Origin: Oscillospiraceae bacterium
Lineage (GTDB): Bacteria; Bacillota; Clostridia; Oscillospirales; Ruminococcaceae
Reading direction: 5' to 3'
Assembly: GCA_900768125.1 (NCBI GenBank)
Contig: CAAGBS010000020.1
Location: forward strand, 1-18,822
DNA: 18,822 nt
The first letter of the stretch is position 1, and each line of letters starts with the position of its first letter. The notes beneath the pieces were generated by a model that was given only the letters and a program-made list of their open reading frames with translations, ran no database searches and had not been told where the DNA came from. A program made the position numbers and the translations under genes. Shown here in pieces: positions 8,952 through 15,094 of the stretch.

Positions 8952-9629
8952 ATGATAAAAGCAGTGATTTTCGATATGGACGGGCTTATCCTTGACACGG
9001 AGAAGCTGCTCGTTAAATACTGGTGTCAGGCGGCGAACGAAGCCGGATTCCCCATGCAGCGGGAGCACGCGCTGAATATCCGCTCGCTGGCGCGGAAATT
9101 CGCGATACCCTATCTTCAGGGCGTTTTCGGCGAGAAGTTCGACTATGTGAAGATACGCTCCCGCCGCATGGAACTTATGAAGCAGTACATCTCAGAGCAC
9201 GGGCTGGAGACGAAGCCCGGCATAACCGCCCTGCTGGACTACCTCGACAGCAGGGGCATTCCCGCTGCGATAGCCACCGCGACCGATATCCAGCGCACGG
9301 AGGACTACCTCGGTCAGGTGGGACTTCTCGGCAGATTCAGCAGGATAGTCTGCGCCTCGATGGTGGAAAACGGCAAGCCGAAGCCGGATATCTACCTTTA
9401 CGCGGCGGCGCAGCTGGGGCTTCCGGCGAACGAATGCATGGCGCTGGAGGATTCCCCGAACGGCGTGCGCAGCGCTTCTGACGCGGGCTGCGTTACCGTG
9501 ATGGTCCCTGACCTCACCCAGCCGGACGAGGAGCTGACCTCCCGCATTTTCGCAAAGGCGGATTCGCTCGCGGACGTACCGGGGATAATCGAGAAGATGA
9601 CCGACAGCAGCTTGTCGAAAAAGTTTTAA
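8952..9629 (+). CDS. HAD superfamily phosphatase, beta-phosphoglucomutase-like
   Basis: A 225-residue HAD hydrolase of the subfamily with an alpha-helical cap. Motif I is FDMDG with nucleophile D8 and acid/base D10; motif II is ATATD (108-112); motif III lysine lies in GKPKPD (K142/K144); motif IV is ALEDSPNG (164-171, acidic pair E166-D167). The cap lies between residues 15 and about 85. Members dephosphorylate sugar phosphates, nucleotides or similar small molecules, or act as phosphoglucomutases; the substrate is not readable here. The ATG at 8952 has GAGGA 7-8 nt upstream and follows the pseudouridine synthase stop by 9 bases. The last residues (SSLSKKF) run into the start of the palindromic intergenic block, so the tail may have been altered by repeat insertion. 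It is the last gene of the operon. Confidence 0.9.
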   Translation: MIKAVIFDMDGLILDTEKLLVKYWCQAANEAGFPMQREHALNIRSLARKFAIPYLQGVFGEKFDYVKIRSRRMELMKQYISEHGLETKPGITALLDYLDSRGIPAAIATATDIQRTEDYLGQVGLLGRFSRIVCASMVENGKPKPDIYLYAAAQLGLPANECMALEDSPNGVRSASDAGCVTVMVPDLTQPDEELTSRIFAKADSLADVPGIIEKMTDSSLSKKF

Positions 9630-9651
9630 CAACAATAAATGGCGTAAGACT

Positions 9652-9681
9652 ATGGGGGGAAAACTCTTGTTTTCCCCCCAT
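9652..9681. terminator. Perfect 13-bp hairpin after the HAD gene
   Basis: ATGGGGGGAAAAC and GTTTTCCCCCCAT pair perfectly around a TCTT loop, 22 bases after the HAD stop. There is no T-tract on either side (ACCCCCTTT follows), so it may stop transcription weakly, protect the mRNA 3' end, or simply belong to the palindromic element that follows. Confidence 0.55.
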
Positions 9682-9710
9682 ACCCCCTTTAGCGCCTTTT
9701 AAGCGTAAAG

Positions 9711-9858
9711 CCGCACTTCGTGCGGAGTGGCGGGGGCGCTGTTCTGTCGGTCAACCCCTCTGTCAACTACGTTGACACCTCCCCCATCGGGGGAGACACC
9801 CCACACCCCCGCTTCCTTTTGTGACAAAAGGAAGCGAAAAACAATACGCTTCGCGGTG
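9711..9858. repeat. Palindrome-rich intergenic element, copy A
   Basis: Four tight palindromes lie within about 130 bp: CCGCAC-TTC-GTGCGG (9711-9725), GTCAAC-TAC-GTTGAC (9762-9776), CTCCCCC-ATC-GGGGGAG (9779-9795), and a 13-bp arm pair CGCTTCCTTTTGT/ACAAAAGGAAGCG with a 1-bp centre (9810-9836). The last is followed by AAAAACAATACGCTTCGCG. From about 9800 to 9855 this matches the reverse complement of 18714-18765 closely, so it is a dispersed repeat. It sits between convergent genes and has no coding signal. Confidence 0.75.
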
Positions 9859-9885
9859 CAATTTCAGCTTTGTTCGACAGACTGT

Positions 9886-9912
9886 GGGCAGCACTCATCA
9901 CGAATGCTGCCC
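9886..9912 (-). terminator. Hairpin behind the MATE gene
   Basis: GGGCAGCA and TGCTGCCC, extended by 2 bp across a single mismatch, form an 11-position stem just 5 nt beyond the MATE stop on the minus strand. No clear T-tract follows (ACAGTCTGTCG), so termination efficiency is uncertain. Confidence 0.5.
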
Positions 9913-9917
9913 GTATT

Positions 9918-11282
9918 TTATATTGCACGCCTTTCCGTTTCGGCGATTTTGCACTTATCCTTCCACTTGCCCTGCCAGTAGCGTATAAGCGACATCAACG
10001 CGGTTATCACCCATGTAAGGCAGGTCGTTGTCCAGACCGCCCACCAGCCCATCGCCGGAATATGCACCAGGATTACCGCGAAGCCTATGCGCCCTATGAC
10101 CTCCACGAAGCCGTTTATCATCGCGTACACCACGTCGCCCGCGCCGTTGAGAAGCCCGCGGGTGGTGTGGATAGTTCCCAGCGCGACATAGAACAGGCAG
10201 GACAGCTTCAGCGCCTGACCGCCTATCTCTATTACCGCCGGGTCGTCAACGAACAGCCCCACTATCCGGTCGCCCAGCGCGAGGAATATCCCCATGATGA
10301 ACAGCGCGAATCCCACAGTCACCAGCATGCTGCGGTGATATCCGCGGATAACGCGCTTCTGCAGTCCCGCGCCGATGTTCTGCCCCGCGAACGTGGAAAC
10401 CGCCGCGTTCATCGAAGCGAACGGCTGCTGCACGAGCTGTTCCACGCGCATGGTCGCCGTGTACGCCGCCATGACCGTCTCGCCGAAGCCGTTCGCAGTC
10501 CTCTGCAGGAATATCATGGAAACTGATATCATCGCGTTCTGTAACGCTATCGGAATGCCGGTGGAGATTATCTTCCCGCAGACCGCGCCCTCCGGCTTCG
10601 CGTCCTCGCGGGTCAGCTTGAAGTAAGGATTCTTCCGGAAGCCCACTATGATGGAACCCGCCGCGCTCACGCCCTGGGATATCACCGTTGCATAAGCCGC
10701 GCCGATCACCCCGAACTGGAACACGCAGACGAACAGCAGGTCAAGCCCCACGTTCAGCAGGCTGGCTACCACGAGGAATATCAGCGGCGTGCGGGAATCC
10801 CCCAGCGACCGCATGACTGAATTTATCCAGTTGTACGCCGCCACGCATATCGTGCCGGAACACGCCGCGCGCATGTAGTCGGTCGCGTCCTGCAGGAGGT
10901 TTTCCGGGGTGTTCATCATCTTCATCAGCAGCCCCGCGAACGACACGGATATCACTGTAACGACCGCTCCGAACGCGATGATGACGTACGCCGAGTTGGT
11001 TATCAGCCTGCGGACCTCCTTGTGCATTCCCGCGCCGAACCGCTGGGAGATCAGTATCCCCGCGCCCACTGACAGCCCTATGCACAGCGTGCTGAAAAGG
11101 TAGGTCAGCGAACCGGTGGTGCCCACTGCGGCGAGCTTGTTCGCGCCCAGGTACTTCCCGACTATGATGGAATCAACGATGTTGTAAAGCTGCTGGAATA
11201 CATTCCCGGCGAACAGCGGCAGCGTGAACAGGATTATATGTTTAAGTTCGCTGCCCTCGGTCATTTTCTTGGTGTAGCTCAT
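9918..11282 (-). CDS. MATE family multidrug/solute efflux transporter
   Basis: A 454-residue polytopic membrane protein of the MATE family, which exports drugs, toxins or metabolites using a sodium or proton gradient. The N-terminus has the family pattern: LFTLPLFAGNVFQQLYNIVDSI, then VGKYLG. The second half repeats the theme (IALQNAMISVSMIFLQRTAN, AAVSTFAGQNIGAG), consistent with two pseudo-symmetric six-helix bundles, and the length is typical. It resembles the NorM/DinF-like branch of Clostridia that has no known substrate. AAGGAAA lies about 8 nt upstream of the ATG. It lies downstream of ireB but a terminator and a possible own promoter separate them, so expression is probably independent. 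Family is secure; substrate unknown. Confidence 0.95.
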   Translation of the reverse strand: MSYTKKMTEGSELKHIILFTLPLFAGNVFQQLYNIVDSIIVGKYLGANKLAAVGTTGSLTYLFSTLCIGLSVGAGILISQRFGAGMHKEVRRLITNSAYVIIAFGAVVTVISVSFAGLLMKMMNTPENLLQDATDYMRAACSGTICVAAYNWINSVMRSLGDSRTPLIFLVVASLLNVGLDLLFVCVFQFGVIGAAYATVISQGVSAAGSIIVGFRKNPYFKLTREDAKPEGAVCGKIISTGIPIALQNAMISVSMIFLQRTANGFGETVMAAYTATMRVEQLVQQPFASMNAAVSTFAGQNIGAGLQKRVIRGYHRSMLVTVGFALFIMGIFLALGDRIVGLFVDDPAVIEIGGQALKLSCLFYVALGTIHTTRGLLNGAGDVVYAMINGFVEVIGRIGFAVILVHIPAMGWWAVWTTTCLTWVITALMSLIRYWQGKWKDKCKIAETERRAI

Positions 11283-11299
11283 AGTTGTTTCCTTTTTAG

Positions 11300-11328
11300 C
11301 GTATAAAGTAATTGATCTTCCTACACAA
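11300..11328 (-). promoter_or_regulatory. Possible promoter of the MATE gene
   Basis: On the minus strand TTGTGT (11328-11323), a 17-base spacer and TATACG (11305-11300). The -35 overlaps the T-tract of the ireB terminator. Match to consensus is moderate and the leader would be short (about 10-15 nt), so this is tentative. Confidence 0.4.
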
Positions 11329-11350
11329 AAACAGCCCCGCAGAAGCGGGG
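11327..11350 (-). terminator. Rho-independent terminator of ireB
   Basis: CCCCGC-TTCT-GCGGGG on the minus strand (11350-11335), followed by CTG and five T residues (11331-11327). It lies 18 bases beyond the ireB stop and separates it from the MATE gene. Confidence 0.8.
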
Positions 11351-11368
11351 TCGTTATGTATCTGCGGT

Positions 11369-11614
11369 TCAGTCCGAAAGATAAGACTTGACAAGCACCT
11401 GCAGCAGTTCGTCACGGTCGATGTGGCGGATAAGCCCGCGGGCGTTGTTGAACGTCGTGATGTATGTCGGATCCTCTGAAAGAATGTAGCCCACAAGCTG
11501 GTTTATCGGGTTATATCCCTTCTGCTTGAGAGCGTCATAGACGGTAGTAAGGATCTCCTTCATTTCGTTTTCCCTGTCGTCGTGGACAGAAAAAGTCATA
11601 GTCTTGTCGTGCAT
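11369..11614 (-). CDS. ireB: IreB family regulatory phosphoprotein (DUF965/UPF0297)
   Basis: An 81-residue protein matching the IreB/YrzL family, with the conserved core KGYNPINQLVGYILSEDP, then YITTFNNAR and the IDRDELL tail. In Enterococcus faecalis IreB is a small dimeric phosphoprotein, a substrate of the Ser/Thr kinase IreK, and influences cephalosporin resistance; phosphorylated threonines lie near the N-terminus. T5 and T7 here (MHDKTMTFS) occupy similar positions, which is inference. The ATG at 11614 is chosen over the upstream in-frame ATG at 11659 because AAGGAAGGA precedes it and the family begins with this short M-x-D-K-T-M sequence. In many Firmicutes ireB is followed by ruvX; here it stands alone with its own promoter and terminator. 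Confidence 0.93.
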   Translation of the reverse strand: MHDKTMTFSVHDDRENEMKEILTTVYDALKQKGYNPINQLVGYILSEDPTYITTFNNARGLIRHIDRDELLQVLVKSYLSD

Positions 11615-11693
11615 AATATCGATCCTTCCTTTATCTTGATTTTTGCAGCCATAATTCACACCTGTTCAATGGTTACAAATCGGTTACATTATG

Positions 11694-11722
11694 ATTATAC
11701 ACGTTTTATCTGAAAAAAACAA
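11694..11722 (-). promoter_or_regulatory. Promoter of ireB
   Basis: Minus strand TTGTTT (11722-11717), a 17-base spacer and TATAAT (11699-11694). The start would be near 11687, giving a leader of about 73 nt. The -35 lies within the T-tract of the upstream minus-strand hairpin at 11721-11738. Confidence 0.6.
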
Positions 11723-11738
11723 CCCGATTTAACGGGTT
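11713..11738 (-). terminator. Minus-strand terminator between divergent ireB and DivIVA-like genes
   Basis: AACCCG-TTAAAT-CGGGTT (11738-11721 on the minus strand) followed by G and seven T residues (11719-11713). The form is that of an intrinsic terminator, but no minus-strand gene lies upstream of it in the 230 bases before the DivIVA-like gene. It would stop antisense or short unannotated transcripts before they reach ireB. Confidence 0.55.
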
Positions 11739-11854
11739 TAGGCATTTTCAACATACAAAATCTATAATTATCACAAAAAGCATTTTCGCGCTTTGTATGA
11801 TATCACAAAAATTTCCCGCAAAGCGTCTCAAATATATAAAATTTGCTAAAACAC

Positions 11855-11883
11855 TTGTATAATTTCAAAAAATATGGTATAAT
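11855..11883 (+). promoter_or_regulatory. Promoter of the DivIVA-like gene
   Basis: TTGTAT (11855-11860), a 17-base spacer and TATAAT (11878-11883). Transcription should begin near 11890, giving a leader of about 84 nt that contains the hairpin at 11905-11940. The stretch 11740-11854 is AT-rich with no gene or clear signal. Confidence 0.65.
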
Positions 11884-11904
11884 CATAATTACTAGTTTAA
11901 GAAT

Positions 11905-11940
11905 GCGGAAAGCCGCCGGGTCAGTTTCGGCGTTCCCCGC
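11905..11940 (+). other. Leader hairpin upstream of the DivIVA-like gene
   Basis: Two paired blocks, GCGG with CCGC and GCCG with CGGC, separated by an internal loop, form a stem in the 5' leader, ending 33 nt before the start codon. No T-tract follows. It could stabilise the mRNA or regulate translation. I do not recognise it as a known riboswitch. Confidence 0.4.
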
Positions 11941-11973
11941 TATAATACGAAATTTACTCAGGAGGAATCACCG

Positions 11974-13614
11974 ATGGCAGCTGGAGATGGATTCAGACAA
12001 GTTCCGTTAGGCTTTGATAAGAATGAAGTTAACACCTACATAAGCGATCTCCGCAAGAAGATGAACTCGCTCGAACAGGACATGCGCAAGAACGCGGAGA
12101 CAACAAAGGCGGCGGAAAAGCTCGCCGAGGAAGCTGACGGCCGCATCAAGGCTGCCCAGGCGGAAGCCGACAAAAAGGTAGAGGAGATCAACGCCCAGCT
12201 TGATGAGGAAAAGTCCACCACCAAGCGCCAGCTTATCGAGATACGCAACCTGAAAGACCGCATTGACGCCGAAAAGAAAAAGATGACCGACATGCTGAAA
12301 TCCGGAAAGGGCGTTTCAGCAGAGGCTACACGCGCTTTCAACGAGGTCATCGACAAGGCGAACGAGGAAGCCGCCTCCATCATCGAAAAGGCAAACCTGC
12401 AGGCGGCTGAGATAATCGCGGCGGCAAACAGCGAACGCGCCGCAGCCGCCGGGAAGACCGAGGCTTTCCTGGCTGTATTAAAGGAACAGATCGGTCTGAT
12501 GACCGACGGCTTCAACACCGTGAACGGCTCCGCGGCAGAGCTTCTCGGAGCAGCCCCCGCGCCTGTGTTCACAGCGCCGCAGCCCGCTCCGGTTGAGTAC
12601 TCAGCGCCCGCTGAGCCTGTGCAGACTTTCCAGCCTGCTGAACCGGAAGAAGCTGACGAGCCTGAGGAGGAAGCTCCCGTCCGTGCGGCAGAGCCTGAGG
12701 AGGCTCCCGAAAACGACGAGAACGACAATGCTTTCGCAGAAGTATTCGCTCAGGAAGAGCCGGCGGAAGAACCCGCAGAGGAGCCTGTGGAAGAATCCCG
12801 ACCCGAGCCCGAGGAAAGCGCTCCCGCAACATTCGACGACGACTGGAGCGGCAGCGAGATGGCTGACGCTATCGCAGAAGCCGAGAAGAAGATGGCAGCC
12901 GAAGAAAAGCAGGATATCCCGCTGGTCAACCCCGATACCGGCAGCGACCCGTTCGGCGGCGTATTCAACATGGACGACAGCCACGACGACATGGCTGACT
13001 TCGACATGGGCGCCCACGAGGAACCCGCCGCAGTCGATGACATCAAGCCGCTGGACGTTTCCGATCACTCCGAGGCTTCCTACGACAACGACTTCACCAG
13101 GGATCTTCTGGCTCAGACCATGCCCTCAAGCGCCCTCGGCGATGACGCAGACGAGGATCTCCTCGCCGCAGTGAAGGCTGCGGAGGAAGCGGCGGCGTTA
13201 AAGCCGAACAATGTTTCCGATATCGACATGAACGAGGAGCCTGAGACTTCGTCCTCCGGTTCCGAGGAAGACGACCTGATGAAGGCTCTGCGCGAGGCGG
13301 AAGCCGCATTCGGCGGCACCTCCTACAACAGCGCCGATGTTGAGGAGCCCGAGGAAGACGCATCCGCGGCGGCAGACCCGTGGGCGGAACTGCAGAACCA
13401 GCTGAAGGCTATGGAATCCGCTAACGGCGCGTCCTCGGCGATAACCTACGAGACCCCCGAGCCGCAGGAAGAAGAACAGCCCGAGGATCAGTCCACCACT
13501 CCCCCCTCCGCAGATGATTCCTCCATCTGGGATTTCGGCGGCGGAAACAGCGGAAGCGGCAGCTCTGACGATGATGACATGAGCTCCGATTTCGGCGGAT
13601 TCGGCGGATTCTGA
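11974..13614 (+). CDS. DivIVA-domain coiled-coil protein with long acidic tail
   Basis: A 546-residue protein. Residues 5-35 (FRQVPLGFDKNEVNTYI) match the DivIVA/GpsB membrane-targeting start, which binds curved membrane at septa and poles and recruits division or wall-synthesis partners. Residues about 20-185 are coiled coil, rich in A, E, K and R. A Pro/Ala linker follows (about 195-225). The remaining 300 residues are strongly acidic and low-complexity, with repeated EEP, AEE and EDD stretches and predicted disorder, ending in DFGGFGGF. Classical DivIVA is about 160-230 residues, so the tail more than doubles it. AGGAGG lies 7-8 nt before the ATG. It has its own promoter; the fumarase gene follows 72 bases later. 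A role in cell division or polar organisation is inferred from the domain only. Confidence 0.85.
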   Translation: MAAGDGFRQVPLGFDKNEVNTYISDLRKKMNSLEQDMRKNAETTKAAEKLAEEADGRIKAAQAEADKKVEEINAQLDEEKSTTKRQLIEIRNLKDRIDAEKKKMTDMLKSGKGVSAEATRAFNEVIDKANEEAASIIEKANLQAAEIIAAANSERAAAAGKTEAFLAVLKEQIGLMTDGFNTVNGSAAELLGAAPAPVFTAPQPAPVEYSAPAEPVQTFQPAEPEEADEPEEEAPVRAAEPEEAPENDENDNAFAEVFAQEEPAEEPAEEPVEESRPEPEESAPATFDDDWSGSEMADAIAEAEKKMAAEEKQDIPLVNPDTGSDPFGGVFNMDDSHDDMADFDMGAHEEPAAVDDIKPLDVSDHSEASYDNDFTRDLLAQTMPSSALGDDADEDLLAAVKAAEEAAALKPNNVSDIDMNEEPETSSSGSEEDDLMKALREAEAAFGGTSYNSADVEEPEEDASAAADPWAELQNQLKAMESANGASSAITYETPEPQEEEQPEDQSTTPPSADDSSIWDFGGGNSGSGSSDDDDMSSDFGGFGGF

Positions 13615-13629
13615 CAAGCATTAAAATAA

Positions 13630-13658
13630 CGGCGGTGCAGCTATTCCCTGCGCCGCCG
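13630..13658 (+). terminator. GC-rich hairpin after the DivIVA-like gene
   Basis: CGGCGGTGCAG and CTGCGCCGCCG form an 11-bp stem (one T-G pair) with a 7-nt loop, 15 nt after the stop. The following bases (AATTATCGTAATT) have no real T-tract, so read-through into the fumarase gene is likely. Confidence 0.5.
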
Positions 13659-13686
13659 AATTATCGTAATTAAAGGCAGTATAAAT

Positions 13687-14238
13687 ATGGAAATCGAACT
13701 CAACACAAGCGAACTCAAAGAACGCGCAAAGACCCTGAGAGCCGGCGACAAGGTGCTCCTCAGCGGCACTGTATACACCTCCCGCGATGCGGCGCACAAG
13801 CGCATAAAGGCGTGCATTGAGAACGGCGAGCCGCTCCCCTACGAGATAGACGGCGCGGCTGTTTACTACGCCGGTCCCACCCAGGCGAAGGACGGCATGG
13901 CGATAGGCTCCTGCGGTCCCACCACCTCCAGCAGAATGGACGTGTATTCCCCCATGCTGCTCGACATGGGGCTTTCCGCGATGATAGGAAAGGGCGAGCG
14001 CTCCGAAGCGGTCTGCGAAGCCATCAGGCGCAACGGCGCGGTGTACTTCTGCGCGATAGGCGGCGCGGGCGCGCTTGCTTGCAAGTGCATTCCCGAGTGC
14101 GAGGTGATCGCATTCGAGGACCTCGGCTGCGAGAGCGTAAAGCGGCTGAGATTTGAGAAATTCCCGCTCATCGTCACCATCGACTGCGCGGGCGGCAATC
14201 TGTTCAAATCGGGCAGGGAGCAGTTCCGCAGGATATAG
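13687..14238 (+). CDS. Class I (Fe-S) fumarate/tartrate hydratase beta subunit
   Basis: A 183-residue protein matching the C-terminal (beta) half of oxygen-sensitive class I fumarases and tartrate dehydratases. These interconvert fumarate and malate using a [4Fe-4S] cluster carried by the alpha subunit. Visible family motifs: AGDKVLLSGTVYTSRDAAHKRI (19-40), GSCGPTTSSRMD (74-85) of the substrate site, GKG (101-103), and FEDLGCESVKRL then FPLIVTID (143-166). Length is normal for a separate beta subunit. The alpha gene, which usually sits immediately upstream, is absent: the DivIVA-like gene is upstream and a sigma factor gene downstream. The ribosome site is weak (AAAGG, 11 nt before the ATG). 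No own promoter is evident; it may rely on read-through. Without alpha it should be inactive. Confidence 0.9.
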   Translation: MEIELNTSELKERAKTLRAGDKVLLSGTVYTSRDAAHKRIKACIENGEPLPYEIDGAAVYYAGPTQAKDGMAIGSCGPTTSSRMDVYSPMLLDMGLSAMIGKGERSEAVCEAIRRNGAVYFCAIGGAGALACKCIPECEVIAFEDLGCESVKRLRFEKFPLIVTIDCAGGNLFKSGREQFRRI

Positions 14239-14343
14239 GGAATTTTCTGACAGCGCCGGCAGGCGAAATGTGGTGTTTTTGCATAAACGAGGGCTTTATT
14301 TCTTATGTAAATCGCTTTTCTTTGGAAAATTTTCTGATTTTCC

Positions 14344-14372
14344 TTGACAAAACATAAAGCGGGTGCTATAAT
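14344..14372 (+). promoter_or_regulatory. Promoter of the sigma factor gene
   Basis: TTGACA (14344-14349), a 17-base spacer and TATAAT (14367-14372), a full consensus match. The start is near 14379, giving a leader of about 40 nt. Just upstream lies a small hairpin, GGAAAAT-TTTCTG-ATTTTCC. Confidence 0.8.
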
Positions 14373-14419
14373 TATCCCTAGCAGAGGCTTTTACATTTAA
14401 AGTAATTTCGGATTTTTTT

Positions 14420-14986
14420 ATGGCTGATTTTTCACAGATGTCCGATGAGCAGCTTGCAGAATGTGTCGTTTCAAACGACAGCGGAGAAGCTGTTGCGGAA
14501 ATAGTTTCCAGGTATACCGGTCTAGTCCTTGCGCTTGCCGGCAAATACAGCGGCAGCGCCGACTATGAGGAGCTTGTCAGCGACGGTCTGGACGCGCTTC
14601 TTTCCGCGCTCAGGGCGTTTTCCCCGGAAAAGGGCGGCTTCAGCAGCTTCGCTTCCGTGTGCGTCAGCAACCGCATGAAGAATGCAGTTGACCGCGCCAG
14701 CCGGAGGAAAGAAAAGCTTGCGGAACTTCCCGAACCGGCAGACGAGGATATCCCGGACTGCTCCCCCACGCCGGAGGAGGTAGTCATCAGCCGCGAGAAC
14801 GCCGCTGAGATCACGCAGCGCATGCGGGCGCTTCTCTCCCCGCTGGAGCTTCGGTGTATCGAGGGTGTGATACTCGGTCTGCCGTATTCCGTGATAGCGG
14901 AAAGGCTCTCCGTCAGCGTGAAGTCAGTGGACAATGCCGTGACAAGGGCGCGGACAAAGCTGAAGCTGGTTCTCCCGAGGCTGTGA
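14420..14986 (+). CDS. RNA polymerase sigma factor, SigH-like sigma-70 family
   Basis: A 188-residue sigma factor. Region 2 spans about 28-95: YTGLVLALAGKY, then DYEELVSDGLDALLSALRAF and FSSFASVCVSNRMKNAVDRASR, close to the pattern of SigH (sigma-30) of Bacillus. Region 4, a helix-turn-helix, spans about 135-185 (LSPLELRCIEGVILGLPYSVIAERL, SVKSVDNAVTRARTKL). Regions 1 and 3 are lacking, as in SigH and ECF-like factors. Members direct stationary-phase, sporulation or competence genes; the regulon is not readable here. Oddly, no Shine-Dalgarno precedes the ATG; it follows GGATTTTTTT directly. A second ATG at 14438 is no better. It has a strong promoter and is followed closely by the tRNA-like sequence and the zinc-ribbon gene, possibly in the same transcript. 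Confidence 0.88.
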   Translation: MADFSQMSDEQLAECVVSNDSGEAVAEIVSRYTGLVLALAGKYSGSADYEELVSDGLDALLSALRAFSPEKGGFSSFASVCVSNRMKNAVDRASRRKEKLAELPEPADEDIPDCSPTPEEVVISRENAAEITQRMRALLSPLELRCIEGVILGLPYSVIAERLSVSVKSVDNAVTRARTKLKLVLPRL

Positions 14987-15002
14987 CCGAGGGAATATAT
15001 AT

Positions 15003-15069
15003 GACCCGGTAGCTTAATTTACCAGAGCGTTGTTTATCAAAGGTGTCGGTGCGAGTCCGACTTGGGCGA
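15003..15069 (+). other. tRNA-like sequence (degenerate tRNA or leader structure)
   Basis: This 67-nt stretch has most of a tRNA. A perfect T-arm, GTCGG-TGCGAGT-CCGAC (15045-15061), is followed by TTGGG, which pairs with CCCGG at the 5' end (partly by G-T). TA and a D-arm, GCTT ... GAGC, lie in the right places. The anticodon arm is about six bases short: only TTG-TTTAT-CAA can pair, so no normal 7-nt anticodon loop exists. The two outermost acceptor pairs are mismatched and CCA is not encoded. Eight T residues follow (15072-15079), then the ribosome site of the zinc-ribbon gene. It could be a decayed tRNA or a co-opted tRNA-like regulatory element. A working tRNA is unlikely. Confidence 0.55.
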
Positions 15070-15094
15070 AATTTTTTTTAATGAGGTATGGACT

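Noticed and set aside
12036..12728. A 230-codon minus-strand frame rich in Ser and Ala opposite the DivIVA-like gene
   Set aside because: It mirrors the Glu/Ala-rich codons of the coiled coil and acidic tail; no ribosome site or domain is seen.
15003..15069. Functional tRNA, or a tmRNA fragment
   Set aside because: The anticodon arm is too short and the outer acceptor pairs mismatch; no tmRNA tag reading frame or second half is nearby.
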